Shown here piece by piece: positions 49,672 to 59,651 of a stretch of DNA of 64,000 bases. Made by a program: the position numbers and the translations under genes. This DNA comes from Prevotella denticola (GTDB lineage: Bacteria > Bacteroidota > Bacteroidia > Bacteroidales > Bacteroidaceae). The stretch spans positions 62,001-126,000 of the forward strand of contig NZ_UGTM01000002.1 of NCBI RefSeq assembly GCF_900454835.1. The letters run 5' to 3'. Numbering within the stretch: position 1 is the stretch's first letter; the number at the start of each line of letters is the position of its first letter. The notes below the pieces were generated by a model, which saw only the letters and a program-made list of their open reading frames with translations, did not search any database and had not been told where the DNA came from.

Positions 49672-50328
49672 ATGAAAGATTTTGATACATACATTTTCGA
49701 CCTGGACGGTACGCTGCTGAGTACACTGGGCGATCTGGCGGCGAGTACGAACTATGCGCTCCGATGGGCAGGCATGCCGGAACGGACAGTGGAAGAAGTG
49801 CGTATGTTCGTGGGGGACGGTGTCAGACTGCTCATGGAGCGTGCCATTCCGGACGGAGCGGACAACCCCAGATTCGAGGCTACCTACGCCAGATTCCGTG
49901 AACATTATATGCTGCATAACCTTGACACGACCCGTCCTTACGACGGTGTTCCGGAACTGCTGCGTGAGCTGAAGCGGCGCGGCAAGAAGCTGGCCATTGT
50001 CAGCAACAAGTTCTATGCGGCCACCCAGGAACTGGCCCGCCACTTCTTCCCCGACACGATCGAGGTGGCTATCGGCGAACGGGAAACCATCCGCAAAAAG
50101 CCTGCTCCCGACACGGTGCTCGAGGCTCTCCGCCAGCTGGATGCACCGAAAGAGGGAGCTGTGTACATCGGCGACAGCGACGTGGATGTCATGACGGCGA
50201 AAAACTGCGGTCTGCCCTGTATCAGCGTGCTGTGGGGATTCCGCGACAAGGAGTTCCTGACGGAGCACGGAGCAACCTGTTTCGCAGAGAAGCCGGCGGA
50301 TATCCTGAGCAGGCAGACGGCACGGTAA
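49672..50328 (+). CDS. gph: HAD-family phosphatase, phosphoglycolate phosphatase-like
   Basis: 218 residues. HAD motif I FDLDGTLLST (nucleophile Asp9 or 10), motif II VSNK, motif III KPAPDT and motif IV GDSDVDV are intact, with an alpha-helical cap inserted after motif I. The sequence is closest to phosphoglycolate phosphatase and pyrophosphatase PpaX types; substrate assignment is tentative. It is transcribed divergently from mltG and convergently with aroE. Confidence 0.85.
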   Translation: MKDFDTYIFDLDGTLLSTLGDLAASTNYALRWAGMPERTVEEVRMFVGDGVRLLMERAIPDGADNPRFEATYARFREHYMLHNLDTTRPYDGVPELLRELKRRGKKLAIVSNKFYAATQELARHFFPDTIEVAIGERETIRKKPAPDTVLEALRQLDAPKEGAVYIGDSDVDVMTAKNCGLPCISVLWGFRDKEFLTEHGATCFAEKPADILSRQTAR

Positions 50329-50388
50329 CGATCCGACGGAATCTGCCCGGACGGATGTACTGTACAGGTCTGCCGGTTCCGGCCATGG

Positions 50389-51141
50389 CTATTTCTGCTC
50401 TTTTCCGTTCCAGAACTCCCAGCTTGCGAAAGTCTGGAGCAGAAGCATCTCGAGGCCGTTCTTCACGACAGCTCCCTGTTCGCGTCCCTTCGCCATGAAG
50501 AGCGTCTCGTCCGGATTGTAAAGCAGGTCGTAAAGAAGCGTATGGCTGTCCATCGCCTCATAGGGAAGTGCAGGACAGACATCCGTCTTCGGGTACATCC
50601 CCAGAGGGGTGCAGTTCACGATGACATTGTATTCACGGACGATTCCAGGTGTGATTTCGTCATACGTCAACACCCCATTACGTTTTGTGCGCGACACGAA
50701 CATCGTCTCCAGCCCGAGTGACTTCAGACCATAGTTGACGGCCTTGGATGCGCCGCCGGTACCCAGGATAAGGGCTTTCCGATGGTGCCGTTCGAGCAAA
50801 GGTTCTATGCTCCGTGTAAAGCCTATCACGTCGCTGTTGAATCCTTTCAGCAGTGTCTTGCTGCCTTTGTGCGTGACACGGATTACATTCACTGCCCCGA
50901 TGGCCTTGGCTTCCGGGCTCAGGCTGTCCAGATAATCAATCACCTGTTCCTTGTAAGGAATGGTAACATTCAGTCCGCGCAGTTCCGGATTGGAATCGAC
51001 GACTTCTATGAAATCATCTATCGAGGGGATTTCAAAATTGATATAGGCGGCATTGATGTGCTCGTTGTGGAATTTCTCGTTGAAATAGCCAATCGAGAAA
51101 GAGTGCCCCAGGGGGTAGCCGATAAGTCCGTACTTGTCCAT
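50389..51141 (-). CDS. aroE: Shikimate dehydrogenase
   Basis: 250 residues. AroE reduces 3-dehydroshikimate with NADPH in the chorismate pathway. The substrate motif is GYPLGHSFSIGYFNEKF (positions about 8-24; Ser-Phe-Ser instead of the common S-x-SP), followed by LNVTIPYKEQV with the catalytic Lys and GAVNVI. The nucleotide motif GTGGASKAVNYGLKSLG and the NGLEML..Q C-terminal signature are present. Last gene of the phoH-purC-menG-aroE series, 98 bases after menG. Confidence 0.94.
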   Translation of the reverse strand: MDKYGLIGYPLGHSFSIGYFNEKFHNEHINAAYINFEIPSIDDFIEVVDSNPELRGLNVTIPYKEQVIDYLDSLSPEAKAIGAVNVIRVTHKGSKTLLKGFNSDVIGFTRSIEPLLERHHRKALILGTGGASKAVNYGLKSLGLETMFVSRTKRNGVLTYDEITPGIVREYNVIVNCTPLGMYPKTDVCPALPYEAMDSHTLLYDLLYNPDETLFMAKGREQGAVVKNGLEMLLLQTFASWEFWNGKEQK

Positions 51142-51239
51142 GTCTAAACCTTGTTCTATTGTTTTTTCAGCAAACTGTGAGGGACACCTTGCACACGGTG
51201 CCCGCTTCTATGAAAAGCCCACCAGAACCTTGCAAATAC

Positions 51240-51974
51240 TTATTTCTCCGCAAAATACATCGTGCAGATACCGAAAGTCAGCCGGCGGAAAGAGCTGTGG
51301 GAGAAGCCGGCCTTGCGGAATATCTCCATCATCTGCTCGCCCTGCGGAAACGCCTCTACTGTCCTGTTGAGGTACTCGTATGCACTCTTGTCCTTGGAGA
51401 TGAACCTGGCATAGCTGACCAGCAGGGTGTGGGAATAAATGTGGAAAAGCTGTTTCATCGGGAAACTGACAGGTGTCGTCAGCTCCACGATGCTCAGATG
51501 TCCGCCTTTCTTCAGCACACGGCAGATTTCGGCGAGTCCTTTGTCAAGGTTCTGGAAATTGCGGATGCCGAACGCCGCCGTGACTGCATCGAAGGTCTCG
51601 TCAGGAAAGGAAAGGCTGAGACAATCCTCTTTCCGGAACGAGATAACCCCGTCGAGTCCGGCCGCCTTCACCTTCTCGCGGCCGATGGCCATCATGCCTT
51701 CAGAGATGTCCGCACCGACAAGATGCCTGGGTTTCAGCTCCCGGGCGGCGAGAATGGCGAAGTCGCCGGTTCCCGTAGCGATGTCGAGCATCTGTTCAGG
51801 ACGGGAAGGCAGCAGCTGGCGGATGGCCTTCTTCCGCCATCCCTTGTCAATATCCCATGACAGACGATGGTTCAGCGTGTCATAGGTAGGGGCGATATTG
51901 TCGAACATTTCAGCAATGAGTTTGCCTTTCTCGCCCTCACCGTCATAGGGTTTAATCTTTTCCTGATCGTACAT
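51240..51974 (-). CDS. menG: Demethylmenaquinone methyltransferase
   Basis: 244 residues. An SAM-dependent methyltransferase completing menaquinone (UbiE/MenG family). Family signatures [20 protein letters not shown] (start of the domain; 20 residues), the SAM motif [16 protein letters not shown], and [17 protein letters not shown] with [15 protein letters not shown] at the end. A menaquinone role fits an anaerobic Bacteroidetes without ubiquinone. It lies between purC (158 bases upstream) and aroE on the same strand. Confidence 0.94.
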   Translation of the reverse strand: MYDQEKIKPYDGEGEKGKLIAEMFDNIAPTYDTLNHRLSWDIDKGWRKKAIRQLLPSRPEQMLDIATGTGDFAILAARELKPRHLVGADISEGMMAIGREKVKAAGLDGVISFRKEDCLSLSFPDETFDAVTAAFGIRNFQNLDKGLAEICRVLKKGGHLSIVELTTPVSFPMKQLFHIYSHTLLVSYARFISKDKSAYEYLNRTVEAFPQGEQMMEIFRKAGFSHSSFRRLTFGICTMYFAEK

Positions 51975-52132
51975 ATTCTATTTAAAGGAATTATTCTGAC
52001 GTTAGAGGAGTTGAGGAAGTCAGAGGAATCAGACGGGTTAAGCCGAATGTCCATCTTGAAACGGACAGCAAGCGTATGCCGCCCCTGGCTTCAGTTCTCC
52101 TGCATCCTTGCCTCCACAGACTTCCCTGACAT

Positions 52133-53083
52133 CTACTTTCTTGAAGCGAGGTACTGCTTTACATTCTTCTCGATACGAGCGGCAATGTCGCCTTCCTCAG
52201 CCGCCTTGTCGAACTTCTCACCGGTGATGTGCTCGTAAAGTTCTATATAACGGTCGCTGACACTTGCGGCATACGCATCCGTAATCTCCGGCATGGTCTG
52301 CCCCGGCTCGTTCATAAAATCGTGTTCGATGAGCCACTGGCGCACGAACTCCTTTGAGAGCTGCCGCTGCGGCTCGCCCTTGGCGAGCTTCTCTTCATAG
52401 CCGTCCGCATAGAAGTAACGGCTTGAATCGGGCGTATGGATTTCATCAATGAGATAGCACTTGCCGTCACGCTTGCCGAATTCGTACTTCGTATCGACCA
52501 GAATCAGTCCCTGCCGAGCCGCAATCTCCTGTCCCCGTGCGAAAAGCCTGCGTGTCCAGTCTTCGATGACAGCATAATCTTCGGCCGAGACGATACCCTG
52601 CCGGATGATTTCTTCCTTGGAGATATTCAGGTCGTGTCCCTCGTCCGCCTTGGTCGTCGGGGTGACTATCGGTTCCGGGAAACGCTCGTTCTCGCACATT
52701 CCGTCGGGAAGTCTCACACCGCAGAGCTCGCGGCAGCCTTCCTTGTAAGCGCGCCATGCAGAACCCGTGAGGATGGAACGGATGATCATTTCCACACGAA
52801 AGCCTTCACACTTCAGGCCGACCGTCACCATGGGATCCGGCGTAGCCAGCTTCCAGTTAGGACAGATGTCTGCCGTCTGGTCGAGGAACTTGGCTGCAAT
52901 CTGATTCAGCACCTGACCCTTGAACGGTATACCCTTCGGCAGTACCACGTCGAACGCTGAAATCCGGTCGGTAGCCACCATGACAATCAGATCGTCGTTG
53001 ATGTCATACACATCACGTACTTTGCCGTGATAAACACTCTTCTGTCCATCAAAATGGAAATCGGTCTTTGTTAATGCTTTCAT
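52133..53083 (-). CDS. purC: Phosphoribosylaminoimidazole-succinocarboxamide synthase
   Basis: 316 residues. PurC joins aspartate to CAIR in purine synthesis. Signatures: [28 protein letters not shown] in two parts ([20 protein letters not shown]), [22 protein letters not shown] and [12 protein letters not shown]. The length is typical of the longer, plant/Bacteroidetes-type SAICAR synthases. It begins 22 bases after the phoH stop and is probably cotranscribed from the phoH promoter. Confidence 0.95.
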   Translation of the reverse strand: MKALTKTDFHFDGQKSVYHGKVRDVYDINDDLIVMVATDRISAFDVVLPKGIPFKGQVLNQIAAKFLDQTADICPNWKLATPDPMVTVGLKCEGFRVEMIIRSILTGSAWRAYKEGCRELCGVRLPDGMCENERFPEPIVTPTTKADEGHDLNISKEEIIRQGIVSAEDYAVIEDWTRRLFARGQEIAARQGLILVDTKYEFGKRDGKCYLIDEIHTPDSSRYFYADGYEEKLAKGEPQRQLSKEFVRQWLIEHDFMNEPGQTMPEITDAYAASVSDRYIELYEHITGEKFDKAAEEGDIAARIEKNVKQYLASRK

Positions 53084-53105
53084 TTTCGTTTATGTTTATA
53101 GAGTC

Positions 53106-54053
53106 CTATCTCTTGTCCGCCTTGTCGTGTGTCTCGTAGGCTTTCACGATACGCGTAACCAACTTGTGCCTCACAATGTCCTTCTTGTCGAGCCGTATCA
53201 CCGAGATGCCCTCCACGTCTCCCAGGATGGCAAGCGCCTCTTTCAACCCGCTCTTCTCCGCATGGGGAAGGTCGATCTGGGTAAGGTCGCCCGTGATGAT
53301 CATCTTCGTGTTCCAGCCCATGCGGGTAAGGAACATCCGGATCTGTGCCGGCGTCGTGTTCTGCGCTTCATCGAGGATGACGACCGCATCGCTCAGCGTA
53401 CGTCCCCGCATGAAAGCCAGAGGAGCGATCTGGATGACGTGCCTGTCCATCATGTCCTGCAGCTTTACGGCGGGAATCATGTCCTCCAGCGCATCATAGA
53501 GCGGCTGCAGGTAAGGGTCGATCTTGTCTTTCATGTCACCCGGAAGGAAACCGAGCTTCTCACCGGCTTCTACGGCCGGGCGCGAGAGGATGATCTTCTT
53601 GGCGACCTTATCCTTGAGCGACTTCACCGCCAGGGCTATGCTGAGATAGGTCTTCCCCGTTCCGGCAGGACCGACGGCAAAAATCATGTCGTTCTTCTCG
53701 AAGGCGTCGATCAGCTGCTGCTGATTCCCCGACCGCCCTTTGATCGGCCGTCCCGCTACAGAATAGACAAGGACATCCTTTATCGCATCGGCCTTGGTCT
53801 TCCGACCTTTCACGATGTCAAGGATATCCTCTTCCGTCAAGGTGTTATACCGCTCCACATGCCTGCGCATGGTCTCGATGTCCTCCTCTATCTTGGCCAT
53901 CTCCTCTTCGTCGCCCAAGATCCGGACGACATTGTCACGCGCGACAATCCGCAGCTTGGGGAAGAGCGACTTGATCATCTGAAGATGGCCGTTGCCGACT
54001 CCATAGAAGACGACCGGGTCTATATCTTCAAGAACTATATGCTTCTCTATCAA
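53106..54053 (-). CDS. phoH: PhoH-family ATPase
   Basis: 315 residues from a TTG start. The ATPase has Walker A GPAGTGKTYLS, Walker B AVVILDEAQN and the following TTPAQIRMFLTRMG; relatives combine a P-loop ATPase with RNA-related functions (YbeZ type). I place the start at the TTG at 54053, giving MIEKHIVLEDIDP, because the only -7 element lies at 54078-54085, downstream of the ATG at 54164; the residues before this point lack family similarity. First gene of phoH-purC-menG-aroE. Confidence 0.88.
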   Translation of the reverse strand: MIEKHIVLEDIDPVVFYGVGNGHLQMIKSLFPKLRIVARDNVVRILGDEEEMAKIEEDIETMRRHVERYNTLTEEDILDIVKGRKTKADAIKDVLVYSVAGRPIKGRSGNQQQLIDAFEKNDMIFAVGPAGTGKTYLSIALAVKSLKDKVAKKIILSRPAVEAGEKLGFLPGDMKDKIDPYLQPLYDALEDMIPAVKLQDMMDRHVIQIAPLAFMRGRTLSDAVVILDEAQNTTPAQIRMFLTRMGWNTKMIITGDLTQIDLPHAEKSGLKEALAILGDVEGISVIRLDKKDIVRHKLVTRIVKAYETHDKADKR

Positions 54054-54077
54054 CTTCGTCAGCTTTATATTTGCTCG

Positions 54078-54085
54078 CAAAGTTA
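54078..54085 (-). promoter_or_regulatory. phoH operon promoter (decides the TTG start)
   Basis: TAACTTTG on the minus strand, 24 bases before the TTG at 54053. A transcript from here cannot include the upstream ATG at 54164. Confidence 0.65.
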
Positions 54086-54153
54086 CTATAAAATCGTGAC
54101 ACTCGCAAATTATTCTCCCAAAGTTTCCAAGCTTTGCCTTTCCTCTATATCCC

Positions 54154-55371
54154 CTATATTTCAATATATTTTATTTGGGGATAACTTATCTCAAACTTTC
54201 TTAGTTTTGGATGTGTTTGGATAAGTCTTCTTAATAGGTTCAAGCTATTATATATCGACGTGCATAAAGAATGTTGCTTTAATAAATAACCATTAGAATA
54301 TTTATTTCGTTGTATTTTATGAGCTGGATCTTGCCTTTCTTTGCGTAAACACTTTAATGGTATTAATATCTTATCGCAGTATTCATTATTAATATGAGAC
54401 ACCCATTCCTTAAGACATTCTAAAGAACCCCTTGTTTTCCCATCCTTGGTTATTGACATGAATTCCTTAAAAAAATGTATATCAATATTTGAAGTTACAA
54501 CTTTCTCCATTAAAAGTAGAAAATGATTATATTTTTCTAATGTTGGAAATGGAAGTATATCAAACCCTTCAAGTTCATCTTTCTTAAAAGTCTTCAAGAA
54601 AATAGACTTTTGAAAGGCTTCTGAAGTTAGTTCTTTCAAGTTTATGATTTCCTTTAATATCGCACAATACACAGTGTCGGGGAAAGACCAACACATTTGG
54701 AACTCATTGTCAATATAATTTTTTAAGACTTTACAGTTTGAAGGGTCATGGACCATATGATTATACCAAATACTTTGGTTCATTTCTGACATATTTTGAA
54801 GGTATCTTGGAAATGCTACAATGACAATATCATCACCATCTCGCCCAATTCCAAATGTTTTTAAATTTATAGATTGCCTTTCATCTATATTCAGAACAGA
54901 ATGGATCTCACCTTGATAGTTGTTGAATTTGAAATTCATTCTTGGGTCAAACGCATAATGGTATAAAATGCTGTATTCAAAATAACACGCTTTCAACTGT
55001 GGATACCCTAAAGCCATCATACGATTAAATGGACGCAAAAGCTCCATTGAAACATCTCTATTCTTTTTTAGATATGAAGGTGATGGATATAATACAAGAT
55101 CCTCGTTTTGAGTATGTTTTTGAAGATATTGTATTTGCTTTTCTTTTGGGGGAAATCCGAACCTTATGATATACGGATTTGGGTCGATCTTTTGTGAGAG
55201 TATGCAAATCTTATCCCCCTCTATCAGCTCTAATAAAAATTGCATTGATATTTCTTTACTGCATGAGGTTATTGAACTCTGCGGTAATCCATTATAATCT
55301 GTTGAATGGATGAAGTGTTGATAAACTTCATTCAAAAATTTACCCTTATATATATCTATTGTCTCACTCAT
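54154..55371 (-). CDS. AT-rich gene of unknown function with HEPN-like C-terminal motif
   Basis: 405 residues; family not recognised. The DNA is strikingly AT-rich: two sampled 60-base lines (54481, 54721) hold 12 and 19 G/C, while a phoH line (53401) holds 36. The protein is rich in Asn, Lys, Ile and Tyr, without signal peptide or membrane helix. Near the C-terminus LRKERQDPAHKIQRNKY contains R-x4-H (RQDPAH) in a helical setting followed by two more predicted helices, the arrangement of HEPN RNase domains found in defence and toxin proteins (inference). It has a Bacteroidetes promoter at 55475 and a leader of about 95 bases. Probably horizontally acquired. Confidence 0.75.
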   Translation of the reverse strand: MSETIDIYKGKFLNEVYQHFIHSTDYNGLPQSSITSCSKEISMQFLLELIEGDKICILSQKIDPNPYIIRFGFPPKEKQIQYLQKHTQNEDLVLYPSPSYLKKNRDVSMELLRPFNRMMALGYPQLKACYFEYSILYHYAFDPRMNFKFNNYQGEIHSVLNIDERQSINLKTFGIGRDGDDIVIVAFPRYLQNMSEMNQSIWYNHMVHDPSNCKVLKNYIDNEFQMCWSFPDTVYCAILKEIINLKELTSEAFQKSIFLKTFKKDELEGFDILPFPTLEKYNHFLLLMEKVVTSNIDIHFFKEFMSITKDGKTRGSLECLKEWVSHINNEYCDKILIPLKCLRKERQDPAHKIQRNKYSNGYLLKQHSLCTSIYNSLNLLRRLIQTHPKLRKFEISYPQIKYIEI

Positions 55372-55474
55372 ATGTTATTGATTTAAATAGGATTGTACGT
55401 AAAACATTACTTACATTGCTTCCCGAACTTTTTATGCATTTTTCATCATAACATGTTTTGGGTGTTATATATAG

Positions 55475-55482
55475 CAAAGGTA
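55475..55482 (-). promoter_or_regulatory. Promoter of the AT-rich gene
   Basis: TACCTTTG on the minus strand, 103 bases before the ATG at 55371. Confidence 0.55.
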
Positions 55483-56215
55483 ATTATAATAAGTGAGAAA
55501 AAAGCATAAAACCACATAAATATGTAGGTATTATTGTGGGTCCCCGCTCAAAGTACTTGTACAGAGGAGGTTGTATCTCCCGGGATTTTCCGCATGGATT
55601 TCAGCAGGCGGATGCCTCCCGGACTGATTGCCGCCAGGGGATGGCCGGCCGCTCATCTGCCGCCCGGTCGCAAAGAAGAGCCGAAGGAAGTATTATGCGA
55701 CGCTCCCTCCCGTGTCCTGTATCAACGCAATCCATGTTGCATGAAGAAAGAGAAAACCGTCCGTTCTGTCCGATAAAATTACCATCATGCAGAACAACGG
55801 AAGGATAAAACCTGCAAACACCGTCAACAGAAGACAGAACTGAAGAAAACGAAATCCACAGGAAATCGCAGCTTTCATAACCAGTTCATAAACAAGAACA
55901 TAGAACACACCGAGGAAACAAGGCCTGATAACGTTGCAAGTAAGCGTCAGTTGGGTTCCAAGTAAGCATTACTTGAGCCGTTGAAAGGCATTACTTGGGA
56001 AGCTGATAACGGCAGGTTGAAATGGAGGCGGTTTCCCCGACTTCTCCGGTGCATATCGTTGCGATAGAATGCGGATGCTTTTATTGTCTGGAATGTATAG
56101 TTTTTTCATGCAGATCAACAAATACTTTTAATCAAGGTACGCCCGCCTGTCCGGACTTTCCCAGATACACCTTGATTTTTCCATCGATACATTTGGTGGA
56201 AACCTCATGTTTTGG
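55483..56215. other. Intergenic region between the AT-rich gene and queC
   Basis: About 730 bases. The base composition changes from AT-rich back to normal near 55540. It holds the hairpin repeat at 55936-56014. A minus-strand frame at 55693-55908 encodes a hydrophobic 61-71 residue peptide from a GTG or internal ATG; without promoter or family match I do not call it. No preQ1 riboswitch was recognised before queC. Confidence 0.5.
55936..56014. repeat. Intergenic hairpin repeat, family B copy 3
   Basis: Contains CAAGTAAGCGTCAGTTGG, TTCCAAGTAAGCATTACTTG and GGCATTACTTGGGAAGC; the words CAAGTAAGC and TTACTTG are shared with copy 2, and the two-part layout is similar but less regular. Flanked by GCCTGATAACG and CTGATAACGGC. 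Confidence 0.55.
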
Positions 56216-56223
56216 TAAATTTG
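56216..56223 (+). promoter_or_regulatory. queC promoter (-7 element)
   Basis: TAAATTTG, 19 bases before the ATG at 56242. Confidence 0.65.
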
Positions 56224-56241
56224 CAGGAAAAAACAGATCAG

Positions 56242-56898
56242 ATGAAAGATTCGGTTATCATTGTCAGCGGCGGACTGGACTCCATCACATTACTGTACGA
56301 CAAGGCGGAGACGATAGCCCTGGCTGTCTCCTTCGACTATGGACAGAACCATGGGGCAAAAGAGCTGCCCTTTGCAGCCCATCACTGCCGGAAACTGGGC
56401 ATTCCCCATATCACGATTCCGCTGTCGTTCATGCACAGGTATTTCAAGAGTTCGCTCCTCGACGGTGCGGAAGCCATTCCGGAGGGACACTATGCGGAAG
56501 AAAACATGAAGTCGACGGTCGTTCCTTTCCGCAACGGCATTATGCTGGCGATCGCCACAGGCATTGCCGAGAGCCATGGACTGAAACGTGTGTACATTGC
56601 CAACCACGGCGGAGACCATACCATCTATCCGGACTGCCGTCCGGATTTCATCCAGGCAATGGATGGTGCGGCGGCAGCGGGGACTTTCGTCAACGTACGC
56701 ATTGAAGCACCCTATACGAATATCACCAAGGCGGATATCGTGTGCCGTGGAACAGCTCTGGGCGTTGATTATTCCAAGACATGGAGCTGTTATAAGGGTT
56801 CTGATGTCCATTGCGGGAAATGCGGGACGTGCGTAGAGCGCAAGGAAGCCTTTCTGGAAGCTGGGGTAAAGGATCCTACGGAGTACGAACCGGCCTGA
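56242..56898 (+). CDS. queC: 7-cyano-7-deazaguanine synthase
   Basis: 218 residues. QueC converts 7-carboxy-7-deazaguanine to preQ0 with ATP and ammonia, a step of queuosine synthesis. The PP-loop motif is IVSGGLDSITLLYD (residues 6-19) with FDYGQNHGAKE, and the zinc site is CYKGSDVHCGKCGTCVERKEAF in parts (Cys at start, then CGKC and GTC). The start at 56242 fits the promoter at 56216; the longer start at 56212 precedes it. No other queuosine genes lie in the window. Confidence 0.94.
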   Translation: MKDSVIIVSGGLDSITLLYDKAETIALAVSFDYGQNHGAKELPFAAHHCRKLGIPHITIPLSFMHRYFKSSLLDGAEAIPEGHYAEENMKSTVVPFRNGIMLAIATGIAESHGLKRVYIANHGGDHTIYPDCRPDFIQAMDGAAAAGTFVNVRIEAPYTNITKADIVCRGTALGVDYSKTWSCYKGSDVHCGKCGTCVERKEAFLEAGVKDPTEYEPA

Positions 56899-56994
56899 CC
56901 TGCCGGCGGAGGACCTGTCACCGTCTTTCCCATCACTATGGGCAGATCACAGGCTGTCACTGTCTGTTGTTCTTCGGGGGGCAGTCTTCCGCTG

Positions 56995-57028
56995 CCCGCC
57001 TTTGCTTTCATTCAATAAGAAAGGCGGG
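56995..57028 (+). terminator. queC terminator, first hairpin
   Basis: Perfect 9-bp arms CCCGCCTTT (56995-57003)/AAAGGCGGG (57020-57028), followed by TGTTTC. Confidence 0.65.
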
Positions 57029-57083
57029 TGTTTCAAAACACAAATGCCTTTTTTGAAAGTCTTGCAATTTGATGCGACCCAAC

Positions 57084-57135
57084 AGGAAAAGCCCATTTCA
57101 AAACTCATCTGTGAGTAGAGAAACAGGCTTTTCCT
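57084..57135. terminator. Second hairpin between queC and the frameshifted flavoprotein gene
   Basis: Arms AGGAAAAGCC (57084-57093)/GGCTTTTCCT (57126-57135), with T-rich sequence after it on the plus strand. It lies between convergent genes. Confidence 0.6.
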
Positions 57136-57237
57136 TTGCTTTTAGAGGATTTCAACGTACAGATTGAAAGTAGTCAAGTTGTGAAGTTATATTTTGACAC
57201 ACCTCTTTTTTGTTTTTCCATTGTCAGTCAACAGCTC

Positions 57238-59651
57238 TTAACTTGTCAGCCGTTCCGCCATGTTCGCAGCGGCTCTTCTGCCGTCTCCCATGGCGAGGAT
57301 GACTGTGGCTCCGCCACGTACAATATCGCCGCCGGCAAAGATCTCCGGCTGCGAGCTTTGCATCTGCTCGTTGACGACGATGGTGTCTTTCCGACCCAGT
57401 TCCAGTCCCTTGATTGACTTCGGCACCAATGGGTTGGGCGACACACCGACGGCAACGATTACCTGGTCGCAGTCAACAGTGATGGTCTCGCCCGTCGTCT
57501 CCGGACGGCGACGTCCGCTTGCATCCGGTTCTCCGAGCCTCATCACATCCAGCACCGCTGCACACACACGCCCTTTCTCGTCGGCCTTGTATTCCTTGGG
57601 ATTATGCAGCGTGAGGAAATGAATGCCCTCTTCCTTCGCATGCTTCACCTCTTCCAACCGTGCCGGCATCTCGGCTTCCGAACGTCGGTAGACAAGGGTT
57701 ACATCAGCCCCCAGCCGCTTGGCGGTGCGGCAGGAGTCCATCGCCGTGTTGCCTCCGCCGATGACAAGTACTTTCCTACCTATTATGATAGGCGTATCGG
57801 TCTCTGGATTGGCAGCATCCATGAGGTTGATACGTGTCAGATACTCATTGCTTGAGAGGATGTTGATGGCGTTCTCTCCCGGAATCCCCATGAAGTTCGG
57901 CAGTCCGGCACCCGACCCGACGAATATGCCTTTAAATCCTTTCTCTTTCAAGTCGGCGATGCTTATGGTCTTGCCCACGATGGTATCGGTCTGGAAGTGA
58001 ACGCCCATACGCCGGAGGTTCTCTATCTCCACATCGACAATCCTGTTCGGCAGACGGAACTCCGGAATACCGTATTTCAGCACACCGCCTATCTCATGCA
58101 ATGCCTCAAAGACGTAGACTTCAAAACCACGCTTCGCCATATCCCCGCAAAGCTCAGTCCGGCAGGACCGGAACCCACGACAGCCACCTTGATGCCATTA
58201 GAAGGGGCCATGTCAGGCAGTGCCATGTGCCCGCTCTCCCGTTCATAGTCGGCAGCAAAGCGTTCCAGATAGCCGATGGCCACTGCCGGCGAATTCATCT
58301 TCAGATGGATGCAGCGGCTCTCGCACTGCTTCTCCTGCGGACAGACCCGACCGCATACAGCAGGAAGTGCCGATGTCTCCTTGAGGACTCTGGCGGCTTC
58401 CAGGAAATGTCCACGTTCGATGTTCTTGATGAAGTCAGGTATGTGGATATTGACAGGACAGCCTTCCACGCAGGACGGCTTCGGACAGTCGAGACAGCGT
58501 TTCGCCTCCTGCATCGCCATCTCAGGCGTCAGACCGATGTTTACTTCCTCCAGGCGGGTTGTGGCACGGTAGGCAGGATCAAGCTCCGGCATCTTCACCC
58601 GCTCTATGGCTGTACGTTCCTTGGGCTTGAGTGCCTTGCGCAAGACCTTGCGCCAATCCTCTCCTGGTTCTCCGGAAGGAGAAGAGGGACGGTCTTCCGC
58701 AGCTGTTCCCTGGGCGGCATCACCGGATTCTTCTTCTCCCCTGAAGTCCGTTGACCCTTTTCCATCAGTAGCCTTTTCGTCTTTTGCAGCCTTTCCGTCA
58801 ATACTTTTCTTTGTCGGAGTCCCGGCCTGACACTCCTCTCCTCCGGACGGACTTGATGCCGTCTCTATCTCCTTGAAGGTTCCCATCCGCTTGAACATCT
58901 CATCCCAGTCAACGAGGTCGCCGTTGAACTCGGGACCGTCAATGCAGACAAAGCGGGTCTTGCCGCCGATGGTCAGCCGGCAGGCACCACACATTCCCGT
59001 ACCGTCCACCATAATGGTATTGAGCGAGACATCATTGGGAATGCCGTACTTCCTGGCCAAGAGAGACGTGAACTTCATCATGACAGGAGGTCCGATCGCC
59101 AGTACCTTGTCGACGTGTTCCCGCTGTATCACTTTCTCTACACCCACGGTGACAACACCTTTCTCGCCGTAGGATCCGTCATCAGTCATGATGATGACCT
59201 CGTCAGAATACTTCCTCACGTCATCTACCATGATGACAAGCTCCTTGGTCCGTCCGGCAAGCACAGAGATGACCTTGTTGCCTGCCTGCTTCAATGCAGT
59301 GAGAATGGGAAGGATGGCGGCGATACCGATTCCGCCTCCGGCACAGATGACCGTACCGTAGTTCTCTATGCGTGAAGGCGTGCCGAGCGGTCCGACAATA
59401 TCGTGGACCTCATCACCGACATTCAGCCGGCAGAGCTTTGTAGAGGATTTCCCCACCTCCTGGATGACCATGGTGAGTGTCCCTTTCACGGGATCAGACT
59501 TGGCGATCGTGTAAGGTACACGCTCGCTGCGGTTGTCAACACGCACGATGATGAAATTGCCGGGACGGCAACTCCGTGCGATAAGCGGTGCTTCTACCTC
59601 CAGGCAGAACACCTTCTCTGAAAACTGTTGTTTGCGGATAATCTTGTTCAT
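57238..59651 (-). pseudogene. Fused NfnA/PyrK-like and GltD-like flavoprotein gene, broken by a one-base frameshift
   Basis: Two overlapping reading frames (59651-58089 and 58140-57238) together make one protein. The first holds an FAD/NAD module like the electron-transfer subunit of dihydroorotate dehydrogenase B, with [2Fe-2S] cysteines in DGTGMCGACR and later Cys, then a GltD-type [4Fe-4S] region CLDCPKPSCVEGCP and the first dinucleotide motif GSGPAGLSFAG. The second continues at once with MAKRGFEVYVFEALHEIGG and contains GGGNTAMD. Adding one C to the run of four at 58143-58146 gives a single frame of 804 residues. A low-complexity linker of about 80 residues separates the modules. Role: probably NAD(P)H-ferredoxin transhydrogenase-type or glutamate synthase electron transfer. 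True mutation or sequencing error is open. Confidence 0.85.

Noticed and set aside
55693..55908. Hydrophobic 61-71 residue peptide upstream of the AT-rich gene
   Set aside because: Starts with GTG or an internal ATG, no promoter element, no family resemblance. Could be a remnant, but the evidence is too weak to list it as a gene.
55936..56242. PreQ1 riboswitch before queC
   Set aside because: The leader after the promoter is about 12 bases long and no preQ1 aptamer pattern is visible.
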